Below the pieces are notes generated by a model. That model was not told the DNA's origin, did not search any database, and saw only the letters and a program-made list of their open reading frames with translations. This document shows positions 21,727 through 30,202 of a DNA stretch of 64,000 nt, one piece after another (the first letter of the stretch is position 1; each line of letters opens with the position of its first letter). The DNA comes from a bacterium (GTDB lineage Bacteria; Planctomycetota; Planctomycetia; Isosphaerales; Isosphaeraceae): NCBI GenBank assembly GCA_016125085.1, contig WGMM01000021.1, positions 45,251-109,250 on the forward strand. Direction: 5' to 3'. Made by a program: the position numbers and the translations under genes.

Positions 21727-22107
21727 ATGTTTCCCAATCTCAGCCCTGCGGAAATGTTGGTGATCGGCGGCCTGGCCGTGCTGCTTTTCGGCAAGAGATT
21801 GCCGGAAGTCGGCCGTTCGCTGGGCCGAAGCGTAGTGGAATTCAAGAAGGGCCTGCGCGGGGTCGAAGACGAACTCGCCCAGATCCGCAACGAATTCCGC
21901 GACGTATCGCCGCCCTCCTACAACGATTCGATCTCGTCCTACAACAATGCGTCGTATGGTCAGTCGAGCCATTCGTACGACTCTTACTCCGGCGACGTTT
22001 ACGACCGTTCGGACGTATCCGTGCCCAAGTTCGTGCCCCCCAGCGCGAAGGCGGCCGACGTCGCCACGACTGCGGATGGCGAATCGGGAGAACCGGCGAA
22101 CGTCTGA
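21727..22107 (+). CDS. tatA: TatA/TatB-type translocase subunit (second copy) with a Ser/Tyr-rich tail
   Basis: 126 residues from ATG 21727. The N-terminal ~60 residues are TatA-like: LSPAEMLVIGGLAVLLFGKRLPEVGRSLGRSVVEFKKGLRGVEDEL. That is a hydrophobic helix, the F-G-K-R-L-P hinge and an amphipathic helix. The tail (~65-126) is unlike the first copy: Ser/Tyr/Asn-rich (repeated SYN/SYD steps), then Val/Ala-rich, with no charge blocks. A glutamate right after the first residues (SPAEM) fits TatA or TatB, so it may fill the TatB role. It is the last gene of the cluster and is followed by a tRNA-Val gene 46 bases later. Confidence 0.85.
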   Translation: MFPNLSPAEMLVIGGLAVLLFGKRLPEVGRSLGRSVVEFKKGLRGVEDELAQIRNEFRDVSPPSYNDSISSYNNASYGQSSHSYDSYSGDVYDRSDVSVPKFVPPSAKAADVATTADGESGEPANV

Positions 22108-22153
22108 CGTTCGCTTGCCAGATCGCGGTTCATCATGTATAAATAGTTCTGTC

Positions 22154-22226
22154 GGGCGGCTAACTCAGTGGTTAGAGTGCCATCCTCACACGGTGGAAGT
22201 CGAAGGTTCGAATCCTTCGCCGCCCA
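22154..22226 (+). tRNA. tRNA-Val (anticodon CAC)
   Basis: 73 bases folding into a full cloverleaf. The acceptor GGGCGGC pairs perfectly with GCCGCCC, and the anticodon stem is CCATC/GGTGG with loop CTCACAC (anticodon CAC). The T-arm is GAAGG-TTCGAAT-CCTTC and the discriminator is A. CCA is not encoded. U33 is normal here. It is followed by a strong terminator at 22243. Confidence 0.95.
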
Positions 22227-22242
22227 TACCTGACCAAACACG

Positions 22243-22269
22243 AAAGCCCGATCTTCGGATCGGGCTTTT
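22243..22269 (+). terminator. Rho-independent terminator after tRNA-Val(CAC)
   Basis: An 11-bp perfect stem (22243-22253 with 22258-22268) closed by a TTCG tetraloop, with T-run on the plus side and A-run on the other. It can therefore act in both directions: for the tRNA and for the minus-strand gene ending at 22300. Confidence 0.85.
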
Positions 22270-22299
22270 CGCATTGATCTCCAATCGCGTCGGAACCGG

Positions 22300-24513
22300 T
22301 CACTTCACCGTGATCCGGATCCTGTCGGACATCGTCTGACCATCCGGCCGCTTGATCGATACGCTGGCCGTGTAAGTCCCCGGCTTCGTAGCCTTCACCT
22401 TGCCGTCCGGGCCACGGACGAGACCATCGGGCAGAGTCCACGTGGCCTTGTCCGTCAGTTTTACTGCGTCGTATGGGTCGTTCAGGAAGACGCCCATGGC
22501 GTCCAGCTCGAACGCTTCTCCCGGCTTCACGGTCAATTCGCCCCAGGGCCAGAGGCCGAAGGCCGCCAGTTCGCCCTTGATCGGCTGCGAGGGAGTCGGA
22601 GCAGGCGATTCGGGCTCGATCGGTGCCTGATCGAGAATATTCAGAAACCAGTTCGAATACTCAGCCCAAAATTGACTGAGGCTCTTCAGGTCGTCGCGGG
22701 TGTCGGTGCGGTCCGGATAAACGAAGACCCAATCGACGCGTGTCATCGCGAGCTTCGCATAACCGCCAGGCCCGGGCATCGTGTCGTACCGACCTTTAGA
22801 CGGGCCGTTGGCAGCGACTCCACCGAAGCCTCGGTCCGCGAAGATCCATTTCCCTGTCGCGTCAGCCTGATATTTCGGCAATCCCGAAGCTTCGAACGCT
22901 CCCGGCGGGGGCGGGCCGAATTTCTTCGCGTAGTAGTCCAAACTGCGTTTGAGTTCGGTGCCGAACGTCGGATGCTGAAACTGCCAGCCGGAGAATTCGT
23001 AGGAGTAATCGATCGTCCATGTCGATTTTTCGATCCCTTTGCCGTCCGAACTCGGTTGTGACGTCACCAGCAGCCGCTTGCCCTGCTCAAGCTTCCAGTC
23101 GATCTTGCCCGTCGTCCAGTCGGCCTTGCCGCTGAGATTCCCCTTCACGCTGCTGACGACGCTCGCCCCTGGCCTGAGCATCGAAAGATCTTTTTCACTC
23201 TCCGGAAGAGTCCAGTCGAGCGTGCCGGTGAAGGTGCCGTCCGCCTGAAACGTCAATTTCACGGGCAATGGCGGCACCGTGCCCGGTTTGGCCAGCTTGC
23301 GATTGTGAACCGACCATGCCAGCCCAGGCCAGAGATGTGCCTGGTAGGTTCCGGCAGGCAACACCCAGGGTTTGTAAGGTGGAGCGGCCGGCGGTTTCAC
23401 GGGATCCTGCGGCCTGGTCGTTCCTGGCGGTTTGGTAGGAGGCTGAGGCTTTTCGGGTTCGGCGGGCTTGTCGTCCGTCACACGGAACTGAAGATTCAGG
23501 ATCGCCTCATTGACCGGATTCGTTTCGTCCTTGACCGAAATCGCAACCGTATAAGTGCCTTCCTTCGGAAAAGAAACCGGGAAGCTTTTTTGACCCGGCT
23601 CGATCAGGGTCATCTCTGCGATCGTCGCTTCCTGAGACCTCACCCAGAGCGTATATGACGGCTTGCCGCCCGCGACTTTCACTTCGACATCAGCCACCTC
23701 ACCCACTTTCAGGTCGAACTCCGACTTCGCCGCACTGACGACGAGCGTTCCCTGCCGGGCTTCGTTCGGCTTCTCGGGTGCTGGCGGCTCGACATGGCTG
23801 CGGCGATCGATCTCGGCCTGAATCGTCCGCTGGACGACGAGCGTGCGCTCGTACCGGCTCAAAACTTCGCGCTGCAGCTGGTCCAGATACTTTTCGCCGG
23901 GGTCGGTCTGGTTGCGGTATTCAGTCGAAATCTCCTGCAGACGCTGGCTGAACCGCTCCTTGACCTCATCGCGACGTTTTTCGTAAGGATCGCCAAGCCC
24001 CTGGGATTTCCATTCTCGAACCATCTCTTCCTCACGCGGCGTCAGTGCCAAAAAGCCGCTTCTCATCGTGAAGCCCCGGCCGAACCTGGCTTTGAACGCT
24101 TCATTCTCTTCGTTGTCGATTCTGGCGATGTCGCGCTGCTTGCGATTGGCTTCCTCATAGAGCCGGGCGACGTAAATCGGCTGATCGAGCGGCAGGCGGA
24201 ATTTGGAATTCTGCCGGGCTCGCTGAATTTCCTGCCAGTTGCGGCCATCGATCCTGCGCATCTTGCCCAGATCGTTCGCTGCCGTGTTCAGTTCGTCGTC
24301 CGACCGCTCCTGCAAATTCCCCATGTCGGCCAGATAACGGTCCGGGTCAGGAATCGATCGATACCGCTGGCTCAGTGTCGCGTCGGAGAGCATTGCCTCC
24401 ACAAAACTCTGCGGCTTAATTCGATTCTGCCGGGGCGTCGTCTGTGCCGATGCAGCGGAAATGATCGACAGCACCAGAAACGCGATAGCGCCGGATCGTT
24501 TCGAACAGCACAT
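22300..24513 (-). CDS. Large secreted coiled-coil protein with Ig-like domains, unknown function
   Basis: 737 residues. A signal peptide is visible (SGAIAFLVLSIISAASAQ), cut near residue 23, so it is exported. Residues ~30-245 are polar and helical, with long charged stretches (coiled coil likely, e.g. KRRDEVKERFSQRLQEISTEY). Residues ~250-345 look like an Ig/PKD-type beta domain (LKVGEVADVEVKVAGGKPSY ... GTYTVAISVKDE). A Pro-rich linker follows (PEKPQPPTKPPGTTRPQDP). Then comes a beta-rich region (~380-560) and a final Ig-like domain closing at TATKPGTYTASVSIKRPDG-like strands. No enzyme motif seen. It lies on the minus strand between two plus-strand tRNA-Val genes. Confidence 0.75.
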   Translation of the reverse strand: MCCSKRSGAIAFLVLSIISAASAQTTPRQNRIKPQSFVEAMLSDATLSQRYRSIPDPDRYLADMGNLQERSDDELNTAANDLGKMRRIDGRNWQEIQRARQNSKFRLPLDQPIYVARLYEEANRKQRDIARIDNEENEAFKARFGRGFTMRSGFLALTPREEEMVREWKSQGLGDPYEKRRDEVKERFSQRLQEISTEYRNQTDPGEKYLDQLQREVLSRYERTLVVQRTIQAEIDRRSHVEPPAPEKPNEARQGTLVVSAAKSEFDLKVGEVADVEVKVAGGKPSYTLWVRSQEATIAEMTLIEPGQKSFPVSFPKEGTYTVAISVKDETNPVNEAILNLQFRVTDDKPAEPEKPQPPTKPPGTTRPQDPVKPPAAPPYKPWVLPAGTYQAHLWPGLAWSVHNRKLAKPGTVPPLPVKLTFQADGTFTGTLDWTLPESEKDLSMLRPGASVVSSVKGNLSGKADWTTGKIDWKLEQGKRLLVTSQPSSDGKGIEKSTWTIDYSYEFSGWQFQHPTFGTELKRSLDYYAKKFGPPPPGAFEASGLPKYQADATGKWIFADRGFGGVAANGPSKGRYDTMPGPGGYAKLAMTRVDWVFVYPDRTDTRDDLKSLSQFWAEYSNWFLNILDQAPIEPESPAPTPSQPIKGELAAFGLWPWGELTVKPGEAFELDAMGVFLNDPYDAVKLTDKATWTLPDGLVRGPDGKVKATKPGTYTASVSIKRPDGQTMSDRIRITVK

Positions 24514-24668
24514 CGTGAAACCGCTCCAAACCAGATTTATCGATCGAAAACACCGATTCCATTCTCACGATCTTCGGACCGAAATCCAGTCACTGCCGGA
24601 CAATTCGTTCTTGTCCGGAGCGAGTGGCTTGCTTTTTGGCCGAAGATCGAGTAGATTTCTCCTGTCGC

Positions 24669-24742
24669 GGGCGATTAGCTCAGTTGGCTAGAGCACCAGC
24701 TCGACACGCTGGGGGTCAAAGGTTCGAGTCCTTTATCGCCCA
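24669..24742 (+). tRNA. tRNA-Val (anticodon GAC) with an unusual C33
   Basis: 74 bases: acceptor GGGCGAT/ATCGCCC, D-arm GCTC/GAGC, anticodon stem CCAGC/GCTGG with loop TCGACAC, T-arm AAAGG-TTCGAGT-CCTTT, discriminator A, no encoded CCA. The anticodon is GAC, but the base before it (position 33, nearly always U) is C. All stems pair perfectly, so the gene is not obviously decayed. Confidence 0.92.
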
Positions 24743-24762
24743 TTCTCACGACAAATGAAACG

Positions 24763-24790
24763 AACCCTGGCCACTCGGTCAGGGTTTTTT
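24763..24790 (+). terminator. Rho-independent terminator after tRNA-Val(GAC)
   Basis: A 10-bp stem (24763-24772 with 24777-24786, one G-U pair), loop ACTC, and a run of six T at 24785-24790. Confidence 0.85.
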
Positions 24791-24852
24791 CGTGTCTACC
24801 ATATTCACGGGCTTTCCGGCCATTCGTACCGAAATCCAGGCGAGGCAAAACC

Positions 24853-25260
24853 ATGAGCTATTTCGCCATCGCGACCCGCCGGTTCGACCTCATGCTCGAT
24901 TTCTACTCCGGCCGACTTCGCCTGCCGGTCATCGAACGCTTCGAACGCCCCGGCGCACGGGGTGCTTACATCGATCTGGGCGGCGGTTCGCGCATGGAAC
25001 TGATCGATGCTGAGGTGCAGAAACGCCCCCTGAACGTGCCTGAAAATGCCGACGACCGGCTTTCTCTCGTCATCGAAACCGATGGAATCGAACGTCTTGC
25101 AGTCGAACTGAATCTCCCTGAGCCGGAGCCCGTCAGCTGGGGAGCGAGGGTGATCCGCCTGCGCGACCCGGACGGAATCGGCGTCTGGTTCATCGAATGG
25201 AACGGCCACGGCGAACCTGACAGTCCGGCTGTGAAGTCACGACGGGAAACTCGTGGCTGA
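24853..25260 (+). CDS. Glyoxalase/VOC-fold protein
   Basis: 135 residues. The fold of the vicinal-oxygen-chelate superfamily is visible: a first beta-alpha-beta-beta-beta unit (FAIATRRFDLMLDFYSGRL, ARGAYIDLGGGSRMELID) and a second (RLSLVIETDGIERLAVELN, GARVIRLRDPDGIGVWFIEW). The late R-D-P-D-G-I-G-V pattern and closing Glu are typical. VOC proteins include glyoxalases, dioxygenases and antibiotic-resistance proteins, so the reaction cannot be given from sequence alone. ATG 24853 is the only good start. It is preceded by the tRNA terminator and so probably has its own promoter. Confidence 0.78.
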   Translation: MSYFAIATRRFDLMLDFYSGRLRLPVIERFERPGARGAYIDLGGGSRMELIDAEVQKRPLNVPENADDRLSLVIETDGIERLAVELNLPEPEPVSWGARVIRLRDPDGIGVWFIEWNGHGEPDSPAVKSRRETRG

Positions 25261-25402
25261 GGCCCGCTTTTCCGCCTCCGAACTCCAGATCCGGGCAAGA
25301 TCGAACTGCCTCCCGACTTGCCCTCGCACTGGGCCGACGTCAAAATAAGTGTGTGATCTCCACAAACCCGCCAGACGCCGAACGCCCCACCGGTTCGAAC
25401 CT

Positions 25403-27907
25403 ATGCACAGATTCGCAATTCTGATTCGCTGCCTTCCGGCTGTCTGCCTCGGGCTCTCGTTCCTGAATGGATCGATCGCCGCTGCCGCCGATGCCGGAAG
25501 CGAAGACCAGATCCGCAACTTCCGCTCGAATGTCCTGCCGATCCTCAAGGCCAAGTGCCTGAAATGCCATGGTCTGGGCGAAAAACACAAGGGTGGGCTG
25601 AAACTGACCACCCGCGCGGCGATCCTCGAAGGCGGCGACAGCGGCCCGGCGATCGACACCGAAGACCTTGCGGGATCAGTACTTCTGCAGGCCGTGCATT
25701 ACGATGGCCTGGAAATGCCGCCTTCCGGCAAGCTGCCGGACAAGGAAATCCGGATTCTCGAAAGCTGGGTCAAGGCCGGAGCACCCTGGCCAGAAGGCCT
25801 CGACCTGGCCAACGTGACCGTCGGCAAGATCACCGAAGAAGACCGTGCCTATTGGGCCTATGTGCCACGGGCGCAAGTGGTTCCGCCACACGTCAAAAAA
25901 CCGGAATGGGTCGCGAACCCGATTGACGCGTTCATTCTGGCCGGCCTCGAAGAGAAAGGGCTGACACCCGCGATTCAGGCCGACAAACGGACGCTGATCC
26001 GCCGCCTGGCTTATGACCTGACCGGCCTGCCGCCGACTCCGGAGGATGTCGATTCGTTCGTAAACTCCGACGACCCTGCCGCCTACGAAAAGCTCATCGA
26101 CAAATACCTGGCCAGCCCGCACTATGGCGAACGGTGGGCCCGGCACTGGCTGGACGTCGTGCGTTACGCCGAAACCAACGGATACGAACGGGACGGGCCG
26201 AAGCCTTACGCCTGGCGGTATCGCGATTACGTCATCCGCAGCTTCAACGACGACAAGCCCTTCGACTCGTTCGTGCGTGAGCAGATCGCGGGCGATGAAC
26301 TTGCCGAAAAGGCCTGGAACTCGGAAGCCGTCATCGCCGCAGGTTATTACCGCCTGGGCCTTTGGGACGACGAACCGGCCGACCCGCTGCAGGCCCGCTA
26401 CGACGAGCTGGACGATGTCGTGGCCACGACGGCCCAGACCTTCCTGGGCATGACCATGAACTGCGCCCGTTGCCACGACCACAAGATCGATCCGGTGCCA
26501 CAACGCGATTACTATCGTTTTCTCGCGTTTTTCGCCGATGTGCCGCGTCTCTCGAACGACCGTAACGTCCGGTCTTCGAACAGCCTGGCCGACATTTCGA
26601 CACCCGAGGAAAAAGCCCGCTACGAAGCCGAATACGCGGCCCGGCAAGCACAGATCGCCGAGCTGAAGGCGAAGATGGAAAAGATCGAGGACGAAGCGAT
26701 CCGCAAGATGCCGGCCGAAGATCAGCGGGCGTCCGAAGGCCTCGACCGGCCGCAGGTCGTGGCGAAGATCAAGGGCTTCTTGCCGGCCGAAACCTGGGCC
26801 GGTTACGAAAAATTGCGTGACGAACGGACGAAGCTGGAAAAACGCCCCGACCCGCGACGCGACCTCGCACTTTCCGTCAATAACGTGTTCGTACGCCCCG
26901 AGCCGACGCGAGTCCTGGCCCGGGGCAACCCCCATTCACCCACGGATGAGGTGCGGCCCGGTTTCCCCGGCGTTCTGGAAACGTCTGAGCCAGCCATCCC
27001 CGAACCTTCCGATGGCGCCAAAAAAGCAGGCCGGCGCTCGGTTCTGGCGGATTGGATCGCCCGGCCCGACAATCCCCTCACGGCCCGCGTGTTCGTGAAC
27101 CGCATCTGGCAGCACCACTTCGGCCGCGGCATCGTCAGCACCCCCAACGATTTCGGTCAATACGGCGAACGCCCGACCCATCCCGAGCTGCTCGACTGGC
27201 TGGCCAACGACTTCGTCGCCGGCGGCTGGAAAATGAAACGGCTGCACAAGCTGATCTGCCTGTCGTCGACCTATCGCATGTCAGGCACGGCCGATGCGAA
27301 GGCGATGGAAATCGATCCGGCGAACCAGCTTCTCTGGCGTTTCCCGCTGCGGCGGCTCTCGGCTGAAGAGGTCCGCGACAGCATGCTCGATGTCGCCGGG
27401 CTACTCGACCGTCGCCTGTACGGCGAAAGCATCTATCCGAAGATCCCCGCGGAAGTCCTTGCCGGGCAATCGGTTCCAGGCCAGGGCTGGCCGACTTCGA
27501 AGCCCGAGGATTCGAACCGGCGATCGATCTATGTGCATGTCAAACGGTCGCTTCGTCTACCGATCCTGAACATGTACGACCAGGCCGACACCGATACGAG
27601 CTGCCCTGCCCGCTACGTGACCACCGTGCCGACCCAGGCCCTGGGCCATTTCAACGGCCAGTTCACGCAGGAGGTCGCCCAGGCCTTCGCCCGCAGGCTG
27701 ACGAAGGAAGAACCGGCCGACGAATCCGCCCGCGTGCGCCGGGGCATCCGCCTGAGTACGGGCCGCGAGCCTTCGAAAGACGAGATCGAGGAAGACGTGG
27801 CGTTCGTCCATAAGCTCATCGAAAAAGACGGGCTGTCGCCGGAGAAGGCGTGGACGCAATACGCCGTGCTGCTTCTGAACACGAACGAATTCATGCATAT
27901 TGACTGA
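25403..27907 (+). CDS. Exported planctomycete cytochrome (PSCyt1)-DUF1549-DUF1553 protein
   Basis: 834 residues from ATG 25403, chosen because a signal peptide follows directly (FAILIRCLPAVCLGLSFL, Ala-rich cut site). CLKCH at 52-56 is a c-type heme site in the PSCyt1 domain (~40-130; GLKLTTRAAILEGGDSGPAI and GLEMPPSGKLPDKEI are typical). DUF1549 follows (~165-375, with NPIDAFILAGLEEKGLTP, RRLAYDLTGLPPTPEDV and a second CxxCH in NCARCHDHKIDPVPQ). Then come a charged coiled region and DUF1553 (~540-800, RARVFVNRIWQHHFGRGIV-like block, FGQYGERPTHPELLDWLA). It shares one base with the DUF1501 gene after it (TGATG). Such pairs are very frequent in planctomycetes and thought to act in periplasmic polysaccharide turnover; the chemistry is unproven. 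Confidence 0.9.
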   Translation: MHRFAILIRCLPAVCLGLSFLNGSIAAAADAGSEDQIRNFRSNVLPILKAKCLKCHGLGEKHKGGLKLTTRAAILEGGDSGPAIDTEDLAGSVLLQAVHYDGLEMPPSGKLPDKEIRILESWVKAGAPWPEGLDLANVTVGKITEEDRAYWAYVPRAQVVPPHVKKPEWVANPIDAFILAGLEEKGLTPAIQADKRTLIRRLAYDLTGLPPTPEDVDSFVNSDDPAAYEKLIDKYLASPHYGERWARHWLDVVRYAETNGYERDGPKPYAWRYRDYVIRSFNDDKPFDSFVREQIAGDELAEKAWNSEAVIAAGYYRLGLWDDEPADPLQARYDELDDVVATTAQTFLGMTMNCARCHDHKIDPVPQRDYYRFLAFFADVPRLSNDRNVRSSNSLADISTPEEKARYEAEYAARQAQIAELKAKMEKIEDEAIRKMPAEDQRASEGLDRPQVVAKIKGFLPAETWAGYEKLRDERTKLEKRPDPRRDLALSVNNVFVRPEPTRVLARGNPHSPTDEVRPGFPGVLETSEPAIPEPSDGAKKAGRRSVLADWIARPDNPLTARVFVNRIWQHHFGRGIVSTPNDFGQYGERPTHPELLDWLANDFVAGGWKMKRLHKLICLSSTYRMSGTADAKAMEIDPANQLLWRFPLRRLSAEEVRDSMLDVAGLLDRRLYGESIYPKIPAEVLAGQSVPGQGWPTSKPEDSNRRSIYVHVKRSLRLPILNMYDQADTDTSCPARYVTTVPTQALGHFNGQFTQEVAQAFARRLTKEEPADESARVRRGIRLSTGREPSKDEIEEDVAFVHKLIEKDGLSPEKAWTQYAVLLLNTNEFMHID

Positions 27908-29412
27908 TGCCGGAAGGAGTTGAGACCGTGAGCACCCCCGCGCGAGACAGTTCGGCCCAATTTTGCCGCCGTACCCGCCGCGAATGGCTGTGGGAAACCG
28001 GCGGCGGATTCGGATCGGTGGCCCTGACAGGGCTGCTCTCGTCGTCCGGCTTTTTCGACGGAAACGCTGAGGCCGCTGACCTTTCGGGCGGATCGACCGC
28101 CGCGAATCCGCTGGCGCCCAAACCGCCCCACCACGCGCCGAAGGCGAAAGCCGTCATCTTCCTGTTCATGTACGGCGGGCCGAGCCACGTCGACACGTTC
28201 GACTACAAGCCCGACCTCTACCCGCTCGACGGCAAGACGATCAAGGTCAAGACGTTCGGTCGAGGCGGCCACAAGGATCTCGGCCGGGTCGTCGGCCCCA
28301 AATGGCAATTCAAGCCCTATGGTCAGTCGGGCAAGATGATCTCCGACCTGTTTCCGAACCTGGCCACCTGCGCCGACGACATGGCTTTCGTCCATTCGAT
28401 GTATGCAGAGAGCCCGATTCACGGCTCAGCCATGCTCATGATGAACTCGGGCAAGCTCCTTTCGGGCGCCCCTGCCCTGGGCTCGTGGGTCAATTATGGC
28501 CTGGGTTCGGTGAACGAGAATCTGCCTGGCTTCGTGGTCATGCTCGACAACAAGGGCGGCCCGATCTCAGGCCCGAAGAACTGGTCCAGCGGATATATGC
28601 CGGCCTCGTTTCAGGGCACGGTGATCAAGGCCGACGCCAACCCGATTCTTGACCTCAAACCGCCGGCCGAGATCACCGATCCGGTGCAGCGTGCCGTGCT
28701 CGACCACCTGCGCCACAAGAACTCGCGCCACATGGCCGAACGAGCCGGCGACTCGGAACTGGCCGCCCGGATCGCAAGTTACGAACTGGCCTACAAGATG
28801 CAGAGCACCGCGCCCGAGGCTGTCGACTTCGGCCAGGAATCGTCCGAGACGCTGTCGCTATACGGCATCGACAACGAACGCACCTCTGACTTCGGCCGCA
28901 AGTGCCTTCTGGCCAGAAGGTTAGTGGAACGTGGCGTACGCTTCGTGCAGATTTACTCGGGCGGCGCCCACAACGACGACAACTGGGATGCCCACACCGA
29001 TATCGTGAAGAACCACACCAAGCACGCGGGCGACACGGACAAACCGATCGCCGGACTGCTCAAGGACTTGAAGCGTCGCGGCCTGCTCGACTCGACGATC
29101 GTCGTCTGGGGCGGCGAATTCGGCCGCCAGCCGACCGCCGAATACGCCCAGGGCTCGGGCCGCGACCACAACAGCTACGGCTTTACGATGTGGATGGCGG
29201 GCGGCGGCATCAAGGGCGGCGTTTCAGTGGGCACGACCGACGAACTCGGCTCGGCCGCTGTCGACGACCGCTTCCATGTCAAGAATCTTCATGCGACGAT
29301 TCTCGACCGGCTCGGCCTCGACCCGAACCGGCTGTCGTATTTCTACGGCGGCCTGGACCAGAAGCTCGTCGGCGTCGAGCATGTCGATCCGATCCGCAAA
29401 ATCATGGCATAA
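27907..29412 (+). CDS. DUF1501 (sulfatase-like fold) exported protein
   Basis: 501 residues. The N-terminus has a twin-arginine type signal (RRTRREWLWETGGGFGSVAL), so export in folded form through Tat is likely. DUF1501 blocks are AKAVIFLFMYGGPSHVDTFDYKPD, the DDMAFVHSMYAESPIHGSAM block, SDFGRKCLLARRLVERGVRFVQIYSGG, HNDDNWDAHTDI, DSTIVVWGGEFGRQPTAE and GRDHNSYGFTMWMAGGGIKGG. The fold is related to alkaline phosphatase and sulfatases, with metal-binding His/Asp residues in these blocks. It starts in the stop codon of the DUF1549/1553 gene, so the two are co-translated. A small membrane protein follows after 6 bases. Confidence 0.9.
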   Translation: MPEGVETVSTPARDSSAQFCRRTRREWLWETGGGFGSVALTGLLSSSGFFDGNAEAADLSGGSTAANPLAPKPPHHAPKAKAVIFLFMYGGPSHVDTFDYKPDLYPLDGKTIKVKTFGRGGHKDLGRVVGPKWQFKPYGQSGKMISDLFPNLATCADDMAFVHSMYAESPIHGSAMLMMNSGKLLSGAPALGSWVNYGLGSVNENLPGFVVMLDNKGGPISGPKNWSSGYMPASFQGTVIKADANPILDLKPPAEITDPVQRAVLDHLRHKNSRHMAERAGDSELAARIASYELAYKMQSTAPEAVDFGQESSETLSLYGIDNERTSDFGRKCLLARRLVERGVRFVQIYSGGAHNDDNWDAHTDIVKNHTKHAGDTDKPIAGLLKDLKRRGLLDSTIVVWGGEFGRQPTAEYAQGSGRDHNSYGFTMWMAGGGIKGGVSVGTTDELGSAAVDDRFHVKNLHATILDRLGLDPNRLSYFYGGLDQKLVGVEHVDPIRKIMA

Positions 29413-29418
29413 GTCCAC

Positions 29419-29844
29419 TTGGCCCGACACCATCACCACCGTCCGCCACAGCGGTTCTACGAGCATCGGTCCGATCCGATCCTGCCCCCGCGCGAATTCA
29501 CGATTCGCATGATCACCCATGCCGGGATGGCCCTGACGCTCGTAAGCGTGTCGTTGGCCATCGGCGTGGGCGGTTATCATTACCTGGGCGGGCTCGGTTG
29601 GGTCGATTCGCTGCTCAACGCATCGATGATCCTGGGCGGGATGGGTCCTGTCGATATACTTCAATCACGTCAGGCGAAGCTGTTCGCTGCGTTTTACGCC
29701 CTTTTTTCCGGAATCGTGTTCCTGGGCGTCGCCGGGATCATGCTGGCGCCAGTGGCCCATCGCGTACTTCACTACCTGCACCTGGAAGACACGGACCGGT
29801 CCGGGCAGCAGCGGGACTGGGACAACCTCACATCGAAAAAGTGA
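29419..29844 (+). CDS. Small membrane protein after DUF1501
   Basis: About 141 residues if started at TTG 29419. The only ATG before the membrane part (29509) would drop a polar N-terminus with HHHRPPQRFYEHRSDPILPPREF. I recall similar N-termini in related planctomycete proteins, so I keep the TTG. Two hydrophobic segments are clear (ALTLVSVSLAIGVGGYHYL and AFYALFSGIVFLGVAGIML), separated by LGWVDSLLNASMILGGMGP. That loop recalls the pore-loop region of two-helix potassium channels, but no selectivity filter TVGYG is present. The C-terminus is cytoplasmic and charged. Only 6 bases separate it from the DUF1501 gene. Confidence 0.65.
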   Translation: MARHHHHRPPQRFYEHRSDPILPPREFTIRMITHAGMALTLVSVSLAIGVGGYHYLGGLGWVDSLLNASMILGGMGPVDILQSRQAKLFAAFYALFSGIVFLGVAGIMLAPVAHRVLHYLHLEDTDRSGQQRDWDNLTSKK

Positions 29845-30202
29845 CGGCCCTGAGCCCGTCGAATCCCCTTATCGTGTTTTTTTTCACGAAACCGGTTTTT
29901 CCGCCGGGTTGGTCTCTGGACAGTGCACTCGGCAACCGATACGATACGAAGCTCAAGACGACCGAAGCCGCTGATTCGCGGATTCCGGGACTTCGGAATA
30001 CGATATTGCGGAATTCCGTCCGCCCGGAATGACCGAACCTGGCCGAAACTCGCGAAGTATCGCCGGGTGACCAGCTTGCGATCCGAGTTGTTTCCGGGAC
30101 GCGTGCCCGGCACCGGATTTGCTGAATTTCGGTCATCGCGGAACATCGAGGTTTCGAAGGTCAGGCGATCCGAGTCCGGGTCCGAACTGGAACCATTTCT
30201 CC
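29845..30202. other. Intergenic region before the respiratory operon
   Basis: About 360 bases, including an eight-T run near 29876-29883. It contains no gene I can support and should carry the promoter of the Rieske-cytochrome b operon. A frame continuous with the Rieske gene begins at 30119, but its extra N-terminus is Arg/Ser-rich and unlikely. Confidence 0.4.

Noticed and set aside
29419..29844. Two-helix potassium channel
   Set aside because: Two helices with a loop between recall such channels, but there is no TVGYG-like filter.
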